Source: Pegoplata infirma
Taxonomy: Eukaryota > Arthropoda > Insecta > Diptera > Anthomyiidae
NCBI GenBank assembly: GCA_963921195.1
Contig: OY992540.1
Span: 74,947,337-75,011,336 of the forward strand
Length of the DNA: 64,000 nt
Direction: 5' to 3'
Position numbers and translations under genes: made by a program
Shown here: positions 23,720 through 35,769 of the stretch, one piece after another
Layout of the letters: the number at the start of each line of letters is the position of its first letter
Numbering within the stretch: the stretch's first letter is position 1
Notes under the pieces: model-generated
Databases searched by the model: none
What the model saw: the letters and a program-made list of their open reading frames with translations, nothing else
Told to the model about the DNA's origin: nothing

Positions 23720-24575
23720 TTTAATTTTTCTCAATTAAAACTAATTACGTTATTCCTAAAAGCATTAATATATTCAAATTCTGATTTGTACGTTAGCCTT
23801 ACTTAGAGATAGTTACAGTAACTATTCGTTTGTGTATGTTCCCATATAGATATGCTGGCTTTTTGACTAGTTGATTACTATTGTTTCTAACTTTTTGTTC
23901 TTTGCATGTTTTTTTTTAGCTTTTTTTCCTAGCCAGTATAATCATTTTATCATTGTCATCATCATGTTGCTCTTGCTCTCCTCCAGCTCCCATGATGTTT
24001 CTTACTTTATCATCATCATCATCGTCATCACTTCCTGGCCACTTGTTTCTCGTTTTATACATATTTTGTATTTATTGTTTTTTTGAAACTATTGTTTGTT
24101 GTCTGGCTTTATGAATTTTGTTGTTAGAATTCTTGTTTCTTCCTAGTTATGTTTTTTTTTTTAGTATTTTTAGTTTTTTTTGCTAGTTGTCATTGTCAGT
24201 TAACATGTCAACATTTTTACCCAAACTAAATTTATATCATCTGTTATTTTTTGAGAAATTCCCCTTTTCAAATCAAAAAGAAAAAACTAAAAATTCCTTT
24301 TGAAATCAGAGAAATTACATATAACAACAAATAGTTAGTAAGACGTAGTTTAGTTATGTACTTGAGCTCAAAAAAATTCAACACCAATTAAACGATTCAA
24401 AAACATGGAAGGATGAACATGATTATGATGATAAACCTTAAGAGAAAATAAACAAACATTATTAATGATAATAAGAATTTAATAGGGATTTTGTTAAGAA
24501 ATACAAAATACATTCTTAGAATTATAAGGGAGCGGAGTAATTATAATTTTCAAAAACTTTTACAAAAACGATTAA
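23720..24575. other. AT-rich DNA with a short ATC microsatellite
   Basis: ATCATCATCATCGTCATC at about 24012 and similar words at 23955 give a false 71-codon frame. Nothing else seen. Confidence 0.4.
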
Positions 24576-25020
24576 CAGGGCTGCCAGATAAATTTTGTAA
24601 AAAAAAATCGTCAAATTGACGATATTTTTAGAAAAAAATTGTCAAATCGATTTGAAAAAATCGTCAAAATAAAAATACACGACTTTTTTAAGAATGATAT
24701 TTTTTAAACCGTCAACTTATCAAAATATCATGCCCTACAAATTATATATATTCACTATGCTTGATCAGTCTTAAGACGATCTAGCGATTCCGGTCCAAAA
24801 GTTTAAAAGTTATAAGTAACCCTGAGAATTTCGGATGAATTCAGGTGTTCTAAACACCTCTTTGAATGCAAAAAATAATCAAAATGCTATCTTAATAAGT
24901 AATGGTTGCCTAGTTTTGAAAAATCGTTATTCTCTGGCCAAAAATCGTCAAATCGTCTTTTGTCATCTTATACCAAAAAATCGTCAAAATTACGATAAAT
25001 CATCAAATATGGCAGCCCTG
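24576..25020. mobile_element. 445 bp MITE with CAGGGCTGCCA ends
   Basis: Perfect 11 bp terminal inverted repeats CAGGGCTGCCA / TGGCAGCCCTG, continuing as imperfect AATCGTCAAA-rich arms. The CAGGG tip is typical of hAT-group ends. The flanks (AACGATTA / ACTACGAA) show no clear 8 bp duplication. The 67-codon frame is not a gene. Confidence 0.7.
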
Positions 25021-25219
25021 ACTACGAATTATGATTAACACTTCAAAAAGGTCGTTCTTTAAAGGAATTGAGAAAACATCAGAAAAATATCAGAAAAATT
25101 GTGAAACAATTCAAAGTTAAAAAAAAATTAAAAGTAAAAATTATAATTTTTAAGAAAATCTTTTGAAAAATTGTAAAAAATAATGCAAAAATGGAAAAAA
25201 CACCAAAATTTTGAAAAAA

Positions 25220-25560
25220 GAAATAAGAAAAGAAATCATTACTGTTTTATTTTCTTAAAACCAAAAAGGTTTGTAACTTGGACTTGTATCTTGGATAAAC
25301 AATTTGCCTACTAGTGAAAAACAAATTTTTCACCAGCCGGTGAATAAAACGTAACATAATTAGTTTTCATCCAAAAAAAAAATTTCTTAAATTTTTTTTT
25401 CAAAAAATTTTTTTTATCAAAACATAATTATTTATCAAAAAGCAAAATTCATCAGAATTTGTTTTTCCTTAAAACTTTGTTTTTTTCATCAAGAAAAATT
25501 TTTTAATTAGAAAAAATATATTTTTAAAAAAAAAATTTTTTCATAAAATTTTTTTTTTGA
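25220..25560 (+). repeat. Repeat R2, short copy, plus T/A-rich tail
   Basis: TTTGTAACTTGGACTTGTA, then TTCACCAGCCGGTGAATAAA and ACGTAACATAATTAG, followed by degraded CATCAAAA T-runs. Confidence 0.65.
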
Positions 25561-25561
25561 G

Positions 25562-26910
25562 AAGTGAGCTAAAACACCTCAATTCAACCGACGAGTTGAC
25601 CGCACCCCCTTTAAATTAAATGAAATTAAGTACTGGGGTTTACTTTAACAAAAAAGAGATTTTGCCAAGTTTTCAGGATTCTGGTCATTCCAGTCTTCGA
25701 GATATGTGGTCTTGAAAATTAACAAAATCGTATATATTTGACAATAGTGTTCTGACATAAATAAAGATATCTCGAAAAGTAATAACAATACAGGTCTCAT
25801 TCAGGTTTCAAATAATAGGTAATGAGACAGCCTTTAAAATGACATTCACCAAGATTTTTTTTCAAAAAGGTCAAAGGTCATTGGTTTTTACCTTCATTTT
25901 TGGAGAGCTATATCTCAAAAAACGATATTTTTAAAATTTTGGAAAAAATATATGTTGTTAGGAATTACCCATACTACTTAAGTTTAAATTTTCAGGATGG
26001 AGACTTCATTGGAACTTTTTATATTATTAGAAATATTGTGACAGAAAAGAAAAAGCGGTGAAATTTCCCTTAGAAAAAAAAAAAAAATTTTTGTCTTTGA
26101 GATTCTGGTACCAAAGTTCACTTTTCTGAATGTTTTTGACGTGCTGAGTCCAAATATGACCTTTGAACTGGCCTATCGCTATTACTTTTCAATATATATG
26201 CACCTAAATGTTTAAAAAACACAGAAATAGCATTTCAGCAATTTTCACACATTTATGTGCAGATAACTCGAAAACTAATACCGATAGGCCAGTTCAAAGG
26301 TCATATATGGACTCAGCACGTCAAAAACATTCAGAAAAGTGAACTTTGGTACCAGAATCTCAAAGACAAAAAAAAAATATTTTTTTTCTAAGGGAAAATA
26401 CACCGCTTTTTCCTTCCTGTCATTATGTTTTTCTTAATATTAAAAGTTCCAATGAAGGCACCATCCTGAAAATTTAAACTTAAGTACTATAGGTGACCCT
26501 TAATAACATATATTTTTTCCAAAATTTTAAAAATATCGTTTTTTGAGATATAGCTCTCCAAAAATTAAGGTTAAAACCAGTGACCTTTGACCTTTTTAAA
26601 AAAAAATCTTGGGGAACGATGTTTTAAAGGCTGTCTCATTACCTATTATTTGCAACCTGACTAAGACCTGTATTATTATTACTTTTCGAGTTATCAATAT
26701 TTATCTCAGAACACGTTTGTCAAATATATACGAATTTGCCAATTTTCAAGACCCCATATCTCGGGAAGAAAAACTACCAGAAGTCCAAAATTTTGGCACT
26801 ATGATTTGTTTGTAAGGGCCCAACTATATTCCAAGTTTCATCAAATTCAAAAGGGGTAAGGTCAAAAATGCTACATTTTTCGGTTGAATTGAGGTGTTTT
26901 AACTCAAGTG
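25562..26910. mobile_element. 1.35 kb hairpin element
   Basis: Ends GTGAGCTAAAACACCTC / GAGGTGTTTTAACTCAAG. The arms mirror throughout (CAATTCAACCG / CGGTTGAATTG; TGAACTGGCCTATCG / CGATAGGCCAGTTCA), centre near 26240. No coding domain; the 68-codon frame at 26609 is incidental. Confidence 0.85.
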
Positions 26911-27341
26911 TTAATTTAAATTAAATTTTTTATATCATTCAAAAGGAAAAAAAAACTTGTTTGCACTTCAGCAATACAATTTTATAATTTTTTATATTCT
27001 CGCTCGCTAAAGGGCGGACCGAATATTTAAATTTTAAGTCCTCTGGGCACAGGTTGGCATTTTTTTAAGGTTCCAAGCAGAAATTTTGCTGAACTGGCAG
27101 CAGATTTTGGAAAGGAAACTCGAGTCAAGGAGCTTATCCAAACCTGCTGAATTCATGCATGATTCTCTAAGGCGATGTCACACTTTAGAGCGCTAGTTGG
27201 ATACACCGAAAATGCGCTCTTAAAATGCATTCTTTTGTAGCTCTGATTAAGTGCCTCTATTTTTGAAATATTTACAATCAGAAAATCTTAAATACAATTG
27301 ACTATTTCTGAAACTCTGTTGAATATTACTCTGAAAACGTA
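26911..27341. other. No feature recognised
   Basis: AT-rich spacer of 430 bp without a gene or an evident repeat boundary. Confidence 0.4.
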
Positions 27342-27419
27342 TTTTTATACCCTCCAACCACAGTATGGGGGTATACTCATTTTGTCATTCCGTGTGTAAC
27401 GCATCGAAATATCGGTCTA

Positions 27420-27899
27420 CACAGAAAATAAAATTGTCAAATTTAAATCAACAAACAGCAATAGTAAATCAACCAAATATGATTTAATAAAAACGGCCGC
27501 CTGTTAGTCTATAATACAAAACTTCAATTTTGTTTTTAACAAACTCAGTCAAGTAATTTTATTTCAAAATTATTTTATCATGTCAACAAATAGTTTTTGT
27601 GTTTGTTGAATTTCTTTGTTGAAAAAAAAATTAAATTTTTTACGTTTGTCAGATCAACTAATTGTGTTTGTGTTTGTTGAATTTCTTTGTTGAAAAAAAT
27701 ATAAGATTTTATACGTTTGTCAATACAAACAATAATTTTAGAGAACTATTACAAACTCGTTTATCAATTTTTTTTTTAACAATCAATATTTACAAACGTT
27801 AGTTGATATCACAAATTTCCGTATAGGAGCACTTTCAGTGAAAAAGTTAATTGTATTTACAAATATGGGGGTCAATATAACAATTCGTTTTTTTCTGTG
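27420..27899. mobile_element. 480 bp MITE, CACAGAAAA ends, TA target duplication
   Basis: CACAGAAAATAAAATTGTC at the left and GTTTTTTTCTGTG at the right, flanked by TA on both sides (27418-27419 and 27900-27901). Removing it with one TA restores the mini-me block GGTCTAGGACCCC exactly, so the boundaries are certain. The interior is AT-rich with two copies of TTTGTGTTTGTTGAATTTC. A TA duplication suits Tc1/mariner-type mobilisation. Confidence 0.9.
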
Positions 27900-28025
27900 T
27901 AGGACCCCATAAAGTATATATTTTATTGATCAGTGATCGATTCTAAGACATTCTAGCGATGTCCGTCCGTCTGTCCGTCTGTAGAGGACACGATACAGTC
28001 CAAAATAAAAGTGCTAGACTTCCGA

Positions 28026-28435
28026 AGGTGCTGTGGCTTAGTGGTTAGCGCGTTGGACTACTAGCCAGCAAGCCTGGGTTCGATTGCCGGCTCAGGCAGA
28101 ACAACATTTTTTCGGATATTTATTAGTTTCTATTTATAACTAATATCTATCTCAGCACCCTCCTTCGTTGATAAATAGCACTAAAACGTCAACGAAGTAA
28201 AATAATAAAATAATGGCTATGAAACACAGCTTCAAAAATAATTCGCCAGATCAATAACAGATGGCGATGCAACAACTGTACTCAAAATTATCAACACGCG
28301 CAATTACAGTGTTGCCATACTGAAGCCCTACTATCTTTCAAATCTTTCATCTCTCTTCTATCCCCTTTCCGAAAGAAACAACACGGTTACATTAGTAATT
28401 GATAGGCAGCATTGCCTGAGTGTGTTTCTTTTAAA
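28026..28435 (+). mobile_element. tRNA-derived SINE-like element
   Basis: The head (28027-28096) has an A-box-like TGGCTTAGTGGTTAGCG and a B-box-like GGTTCGATTGCC, 34 bp apart, as in Pol III type 2 promoters. A 340 bp body follows. It replaced part of a mini-me. I see no pairing acceptor stem, so it is not a working tRNA. The 3' boundary is approximate. Confidence 0.6.
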
Positions 28436-28654
28436 AAAAATCGGACCAAGGGGAAAAAAGTTCCCCCTTAGAGAACTGAACCAACCTAAGAAAAACCGCA
28501 TTTTTTGCAGGGTTTTTTGTACTTTTGCTAAGCAAATGCAACATTCTTATCTCAGATGAAGTTCAAAATCGCAAGGGGAAGGTGCTCCCTAACGTCTTGT
28601 TAGAAAAATAAAACATTTTTTTGTCAAAAAAGTTCAAAGTCCTGACTACACCAT

Positions 28655-29070
28655 TTCCACTTTTATTTCAGAAAATACAAATTATGTTTCAGAAATTTCT
28701 ATTTATATTTCAGAAACATCTATTTATGTTTTTAGAAATTTCAAACCGTATTTCAGAAATTTCCCTTTGTATTTTAAAACTTTATAAATGATGGAAATAT
28801 AAATGAATTTTCTGCAAAGTATTTTGAAAATTTTGAAATACTTATGAAAATTTTTGAAATACAATTGGAAATTTCTTAAATATGCATGGAGTTTTTTTTC
28901 AAATTAAAATAAAATTTTCTTTGAAATCCAAATAGAAATTTTTGAAATACAAATCGAACTTTTTGAAAAAGATTTAGGAAATAGAATTTTCTGTTTTTAT
29001 AAATGAAAGTGTCTGATATATAAATAGAAATTTTTGAAATATAAATGGAAATTTATTTATTCTTTGAAAT
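28655..29070. repeat. Low-complexity TTTCAGAAATTTC / GAAATTTTTGAAATAC patch
   Basis: The first half repeats TATTTCAGAAATTTC; the second half repeats its near-inverse GAAATTTTTGAAATACAAAT, so the patch can fold back. Bases 29071-29740 hold nothing recognisable. Confidence 0.6.
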
Positions 29071-29784
29071 AATAAATTAAAATTAGCTTTTTTTGGATGG
29101 CCTATTTACCATCATTCAAAATGTGATAAAGATGTTATGATTGAAGCACTCTTTGCTGCGCCGATTAATGCGCAATAATGATGCAGTTAAATCATGTGCC
29201 TTTAACCAAAACTCATACTTTTTCTTTCAAAAAGTGTTAAAAATGTTAAAAAGAAAAGCAAGTGTGAAATTTTATTAAAAAATAATTTCATATTATAAGT
29301 TTTATAAAGAAAATCTCAACAAAAAAAAAAAAAAAAAATGTTTCCCCTTATTTTTACTGCATCTTCACGAGCGCTCTTTGGAAGCGCTTCGGTATGCTAT
29401 AAAAAGATGCTGTGTCGCCAAAATCTCGATTTCTTTTTGCTCGGTGGGTTTAGTTATAAAACCAAAAGATATTCTCCCCAAATTTCAGAATGCATATATT
29501 TGCATGTTTTTGTTTAAAGTCTAAGGTTCTGTATTGTCTTTCACAACTTTTCAATTCACTTGAATTTTTCCGAATCTATCTATTTGAAATTTAAATCAAA
29601 TAATTAAAAGCTGAAAATTATAACAAAAATACATTGGTTTTACTTTCACCAAAAATTTTTATTTTCATTTTCACATTTTTTGTGAATTACTTTTTTTTGG
29701 GACAGCAGCCTAAAAAGGATCATATTTATGAATTTATTATTGCATATTTTGCTGAAATTGCATATTTTTGCAAACTAACATGAT

Positions 29785-31510
29785 AACGTTTTTAGGCTTG
29801 TGTCTAATTTTAAAAAAGTTGCAGGGCACCACCTCAGTTTGACTATATAAGCTAACTATTAACAAAAAAGAAAATATGAATTGCTGTTTTCATTTTCTAA
29901 AACTAAAAATTTAGTAACACGTGGTGAATAAAAAAAATATTCACCAGCTAGTGAATAAAACGTAACATAAGTATTTATACCCTACACCACTCTGTGGTAC
30001 AGGGTATAATGAGTTTGTGCTGATGTTTGTAACTACCCGAAATATTGGTCCTAGACCTACCTTCATGTCTACCGATCGACTCAGAATGACTTTTTGAGTA
30101 GATTTAGCGATGTTCGTCCGTCCGTCCGTCTGTCCGTCCATCCGTCTGTCCATCTATCGGTTTAAGCACGATACAGGTCGCAATTTTCAATCAATTGACT
30201 TGAAATTTGAAACTTAAGCATATTTTGGCCCAAGGACGAAGCCTATTGAAATTGGAAAAATCGGTCCATGTAAAGATCTAGCCCCCATACAAACGCCCCC
30301 TTTGAATTCGGCTTAAATGACTCCAATAACCGTATTATAATAGATATCGCTTTGAAATTTAGCAGGTAATCAAATTTTGTATGCACAAATCTTCATTCCA
30401 AGTCCCTCAAAATTCATGAAAATGGAAATATTTGATAAAAATTGTATTTTTAGGTGTTAAACGTGCACTTTAGTAATCTAATCAAATCGGAATATAATTG
30501 TACAATTTTTGGACTTAGTCCCCCATATAAAATTTTCGACCGATATTCAGCTAAATCGGTCTATTGACAAAAAAAAATAAACCAATTCGACTAAAATTTG
30601 ATCTGTGTGTGTTTTCTACATTAAATAAAAGATTTAGCAAAAGATAGATCCAATCATTCCATGTTTGGCCTTGGGACCCATTTTTCGGAAAACACTGGTG
30701 TAGGGTATCATATGGTCGGTCTTGACCGACAATAACTTTCTTACTTGTTTTAATCAGTTTTTTTAATCAAATTTTTTCTTTCATCAATATTATATTTTTT
30801 TTCGTCAATATTTTTTTCATCAATATTTTTTTCATCAATATTTTTTTTTTTTTCATCAATATTTTTTTTTTATCAATATTTCTTTTCCATCAATATTTTT
30901 TTGTCATAAATTTTTTTTCATCAATATTTTCTTCACTAGAATGGCTTTGAAACCTTTACGGATCAAAAATATATATAAATATTAATAAAAAAAAATAGTG
31001 ATGAAAAAAAATATTGATGAAAAAAAAATATTAATGAAAAAAAATATTGATGAAAAAAAAATATTGATGAAAGAAAAAAAAATAATGAAAAAAAAAATAT
31101 TTATAAAAAAAAGAATATTGATGAAAAAAATATTGATGAAAAAAAATATTAATGAAAAAAAGAATATTGATGAAAAAAATATTGATGAAAAAAAAAAATA
31201 TTGAGGAAAAAAATATTGATGAAAAAAATATTGATAAAAAAAATATATTGACTTAAAAAAAATATTGTGTTACGTTTTATTTACCAGCTGGTGAATATTT
31301 TTTATTCACCATTATGTGAATTATTATTCAAGTTACAAACCCAAGTTATTAAAATTTTTAGTTTTAAGAAAATTAAACCAGTAATTCGTATTTTCTTTTT
31401 TGTAAATCGTTATCGTATATAGTCAAACTGGGGTGGTTTCCTGCAACTTTTTTAAAATTAGACACCATCCTAAAAACATTATCATGTTGAAAAATCTAAT
31501 TTTTGCCACA
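29785..31510. mobile_element. Inverted pair of R2 repeats with T-rich arms
   Basis: The R2 copy at 29785-29968 (+) and the copy at 31262-31510 (-) face each other. Each is followed inward by T run + CATCAATAT units (30770-30940) or their inverse (30985-31255). The whole is a foldback structure with a family 2 mini-me in its left arm. The 68-codon frame at 30998 reads the repeat. Confidence 0.75.
29970..30752 (+). mobile_element. mini-me-like family 2, full length
   Basis: Starts TATTTATACCCTACACCACT, then GGTCCTAGACC, GATGTTCGTCCGTCCGTCC, a long body, GTGTAGGGTATC, the hairpin GGTCGGTCTTGACCGAC and TTACTTGTTTT. Inserted directly after the R2 tail ACGTAACATAA. Confidence 0.85.
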
Positions 31511-32945
31511 CAAAAAAATGCCGGCGATGTGAATATTTGCAATTTTTAATTAAAGTTTTTTGTTGTAATTTTCTAGTGAATATTTTGGGTTTTTAAGCGC
31601 ATATTTTCGATATTAAAATTCTTTGTTCTTAAATATTTATTAAAAACAACTGCCAAATCCCACATTCATTCATTCGAATTTTGAAATAGAGTGTTTTGCA
31701 CTACAAAACTTTTTTGCAAATACCAAAAATTTACGATGTTTCGAAAATGACTAAAACGATTTCAAAGTTTTTGCCATTTTCCTGCTTATCATGCAAAAAT
31801 TACTAAAAAAACAAACATATTGCAAATTTAAATAATTTTTTGATGAGATAGAGTGTTTTGCATTTAAGAAAAATTGATTATATGAGAAATCACAAAAATG
31901 TCAATTAAATAAAAAACAATAACTTTTACTCTAAAATTGATATCATACATGAGAACTGTTTTCCTGAATATTTTGCCATTATTTATTAATTTTTGTAAAA
32001 ATGTGAGATAGAGGGTTTTTGAATATATAATCTATCGATATACATATTGCGTTTTACCAACATTTAATTCACGTTAAAAATTAAATAAAACACCACAGTT
32101 TTTTTTTTTTTTTAATTAAATTTCATATCACTTAAATTGTTACCAGTACACACACCTATAGAGTATATATTTCATATTTTATTATATTTGGCCAAAATGT
32201 CATACCAACATTCACTAGTTTTGTGTTGCCACATAACCCTTAAACCAACATTAACAACAAAAAATAAACTTTTCCAAAAAAACACCATTAAATTTAACAT
32301 ACTACAACAATAGAACTTTTGCCAAAAAGCAAAAAAAAACAAAAAAATTGGAAAATGTGACAACATATTGTCACAACCATACAAATATCCATTCAAACTC
32401 TGGAACACCAACAGGACAAAAAAAAAACATGGTTTAAAACTAAACTCTTTCATAAACAAGTTCCATAACAATAAAACTCTAAAAATATCAACTAAAACTA
32501 CCAACAGCAAGCAACTAAAAAACTACAATCAGTAACATCCCCGACAAAAAAAAATCAGAAAAGAGGATACTAAAACATCATAACAACTATTAGGTCAAAT
32601 ACTTAGAAACTATTCATGTAAAACAAAAATTATGAGGGGAAACAAATTTTTTAGTTTTTTTATTTTTTGCAAAAATTTAATTTCAATAGAATAAAAATAG
32701 CAGAGAACAATTTTCATTTATTATTTTATTGTTTTCGGGTATTCCATACAATTTTTTTTAAAAATATTGTTTTATTTTTTTGCAAAAAATTCATAAAATA
32801 ACAGATGAATAATGAAAAGTTTTCATATAATTTTTTCAGTTTGTAAAGGAAATTTATTTGCATATATGAGAATAATTGTTTTAAAATGTCAGAGGAGGCT
32901 AAGAATGGACACTTTTAAAAAAAAATACATTAAAAAACAAAAATA
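31511..32945. other. AT-rich DNA; three spaced TAGAGTGTTTTGCA-like words
   Basis: TAGAGTGTTTTGCA occurs at about 31688 and 31850, with a variant at about 32008, roughly 160 bp apart: a decayed tandem repeat. The rest, including the 112-codon minus frame at 32172, shows no recognisable protein feature. Confidence 0.4.
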
Positions 32946-33066
32946 ATTTCCGGCTTGAGAGGGTTAAATTCGGATGTGCCGAATCGTTTATATCCTCCAA
33001 TATCTAAAAAAAAATATTATACTTTATGGGGTTCCCGACCGATATTTCAATGCGCTTACCCCCCAT
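32946..33066 (-). mobile_element. mini-me fragment with internal deletion
   Basis: GGGTTAAATTCGGATGTGCC and GAATCGTTTATATCCTCC (decayed 3' end) lie close to TTTATGGGGTTCCCGACCG (5' block), so the body and GTCY core are lost. Confidence 0.6.
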
Positions 33067-33685
33067 ACTCAAAATATATTTTGAGAAAAATTTGTTTCTG
33101 TTTCATATCTGCTCTGTTTCATTCCATTTCTTTCCCCTGTTTAAAGAAATAAAAAGTTTGCAGAGTTATAACCTCAATATATGTGCGCAAATCCATGGGA
33201 AATTTAACTACGGATCACTGATTTTGTTTATTTTTGGTCATTTGATAGAGCTTCGTAAATAATTAAAAGCTATATTTTTTTTTTTTTTTATCAATACTTT
33301 AAAAGATATGGGCGTTTAAAAAGGCGCTTTTTTGACAATATTGACTTTTAGACAGTTTTTAACATTTTTTTGCTCGGAAACCGTGAGTCGTACACTCAAA
33401 AAAAAAAAAAACTGTAATGTTAGCAAAAAAAAGCTCGTAAACCTACAAGAAAATTTGCTGATTTTGAACCCACAATTTTTTTGGTAAAGTTAGCAAAAAT
33501 GTTTTGCCAAAAATTAGTTAACTGAAATTTTTTTTATTTCAACTTATTGTTAGTTCAGACACATTTGAGGACCCCATTGGGTTCGGACCCGATAGGTCCA
33601 GACCCCGATGGGCCTAGACCTAGTTGGGTTCCTTAAAAACCGTCATAGTTTTTGATCCAAAATTTGTGTCCGTTTCGCTCTACCC

Positions 33686-34944
33686 TAGAGTTGTGTCGTT
33701 CACGAACGAACTAGTTCAATTGAACTATTCACTTAACTGAGCGGTTTATCTAGTTCGTTCATTTCCGCTCTTTTAGGTCTTTTCGTTCATTCAGCTCAAT
33801 TGGTCATTATTTTATTTTGATCTTTCAGTTTGGTCGTTCAATTTTTTTTTTTTTAATTTTGTCATTACGCTTACTCAGCATTTATATTTTTTTTACAAAA
33901 ATTGTATATATTTTTTTTTTTAATTCATGTTTTTATTCAACATTTTTGTATTTTTTAAACGAAAGCCAAAACAACATGATCAAAATGATTTTTTCACGAA
34001 CTGTTGAACGAAAACAAAAACTGACCGATTTGAACTAGGTGAACGACCAACAGATGATTCAAAATGATTCGTTTACGAACTGTTGAACGAAGACTAGGGT
34101 GTTCAGTCGATTAATTCTTGTTCGATTAATCGAACAATTTTAGACGAATAATTGTTCGATTATTTTAAAATTGCTAATTTCGATTAAAAGATTAATCGAA
34201 GAATTTATGCCGATTAATCGAATAATAACAATATGAAGTTTTTCTGGAAATATGTACAATTTTTTAAAAGTTTTAAGTCCAGTAAACAAACCAAACGTAT
34301 GTGGCCATTGGAATTAAAAAAATAAACAGTCATGTTTACTTGAGTGGTCCTTATTTTAAATCTTTTTCAGATTTTCGCTCCAAATTTTGGGCCAAATCAG
34401 TTAACTGTATGTCAAAGTATCGAGTTTTGAGCAAAAACGCACTAAATTATAAAAAATCAAATTTATATTAGAAAGATAAAAAAATGTTGTATCGCTAATC
34501 CATATAAATTCGGCAAAAAAATTGTTTTTGAATTCTATACATTTTTCAAATCTCCAAAATAATTTTTTTTTTTTAAATTTTCTCAAACAAATTAGCAGAA
34601 AACTTAAATTTTGATTTGTTTTAATATTTAATTAATACTGTTTATTTACTTAAGTACAAATTTTTTATAAAATTGTCGAAAAAAAATCTTGTAATTTCGA
34701 AAATTTCTGAATTTGTAATTATTCGATTAATCGAACAATTTTAAAATGTTATTCGTTTAATCGAATAATTTAAAAATGGCAAATGTCGATTAATCGTTTA
34801 ATCGAACAATAAAAAACCCCGATTAATTGAACACCCTAACGAAGACCACAAAAAAACGATTGAACTAGATGAACGAACTAGGTCTTTTATCTGAAATGAA
34901 CGAAAATGAGCGCCCACTCAATTGAACGATTAAGCACAAGTCTA
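33686..34944. mobile_element. hAT-type MITE with perfect 8 bp duplication CTCTACCC
   Basis: Tips TAGAGTTGTGTCGTTC / inverse TAGACTTGTGCTTAATC. CTCTACCC lies at 33678-33685 and again at 34945-34952. The arms repeat GAACGAACTAG-type words. It contains a second hAT-type element; without it the host element is about 507 bp. Confidence 0.9.
34095..34838. mobile_element. Nested hAT-type MITE with perfect 8 bp duplication ACGAAGAC
   Basis: Tips TAGGGTGTTCAGTCGATTAA and TGAACACCCTA, with ACGAAGAC on both sides (34087-34094, 34839-34846). The arms are rich in CGATTAATCGAACAAT, partly palindromic. 744 bp without a coding frame. A relative forms the shell at 47971-51920. Confidence 0.93.
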
Positions 34945-35178
34945 CTCTACCCTGCTTAGTTTTTGAGATACGTAATTTTAGGGGACCACCGGGGTTTTGA
35001 GAATTACAAAACTCGATAACTTCAAAAATATTACTCGGAGAGCTTTTGATTTTGATTGATTTTTACCGAGATATGAGCATTTTAAAATTTTCGGGAATGC
35101 TAACTTTTTTGGATCCAAAGTTAGGACCCATTAGGATCCACACATGTGAAGAGGACCGGCGATTCTATGGAGAGCCCG

Positions 35179-35769
35179 AGAAGTCTCCCTGGTGTCACCC
35201 TCCGATCTTCATGAAATTTGGATATGTTGTTAAGAACGAAAATTAATTAGACACGTATTTTTTTTAGAGGCCCAAACTCATTTTAACGGGGGTCGATTTG
35301 TATGGGGGAAAATTCCCCTTTTTTTAGTTTTTTACGATTTACGCCTATTTAAACAAAATTAATAAAGGCATGTGTGGTATCAGATTAAAGGTATTGAAAA
35401 TACTTATCTCGTGGTGCTAACAACGGGCCAAAGAAGTTAACATTTTTCGACTTATAAACAAAAATGTCCTAAAATTTTGGTATTTTACTCAATATAACGA
35501 AAAGTTGTGCATGTTTGGACACGTTCTTAGCACACGTAGATAGGTTTTCCAAAGACCTTTCATTTGGTATGTAACATGACTAGGTTTCTTTGCATAATAT
35601 AGGATAAAAAAAACTGAAAAATGGCCTTGTCTTCCCCCCTCCTTTTTACCCCCTAAATATGAATTTGGGCCGATAAAAAAAAAATACGTGTCCCTTTATT
35701 TTTTCTGATCTACAAAATAAAACCAATTCCATAAAGATCCGCGGGTGACACTAGGGAGACTTCCCTTGT
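35179..35769. mobile_element. 607 bp-class hairpin MITE H3, copy 2
   Basis: GAAGTCTCCCTGGTGTCACC ... GACACTAGGGAGACTTCCC TTGT, followed by TA; the left tip is a few bases shorter than in copy 1. The arms match the 8143 copy (CCAAAGACCTTTCATTTGG). Confidence 0.8.

Larger units (their letters stand above)
27342..28645 (+). mobile_element. mini-me family 1 carrying two insertions
   Basis: Starts TTTTTATACCCTCCAACC. It is interrupted at ATCGGTCTA by a 480 bp MITE, resumes at GGACCCCATAAAGTATAT through GTCCGTCCGTCTGTCC, is interrupted again at about 28025 by a tRNA-derived unit, and resumes at ATCGGACCAAGGGG. The 3' hairpin is not seen. Confidence 0.8.

Noticed and set aside
31000..31204. Lys/Ile/Asp-rich 68-codon frame
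   Set aside because: Translation of the ATTGATGAAAAAA array.
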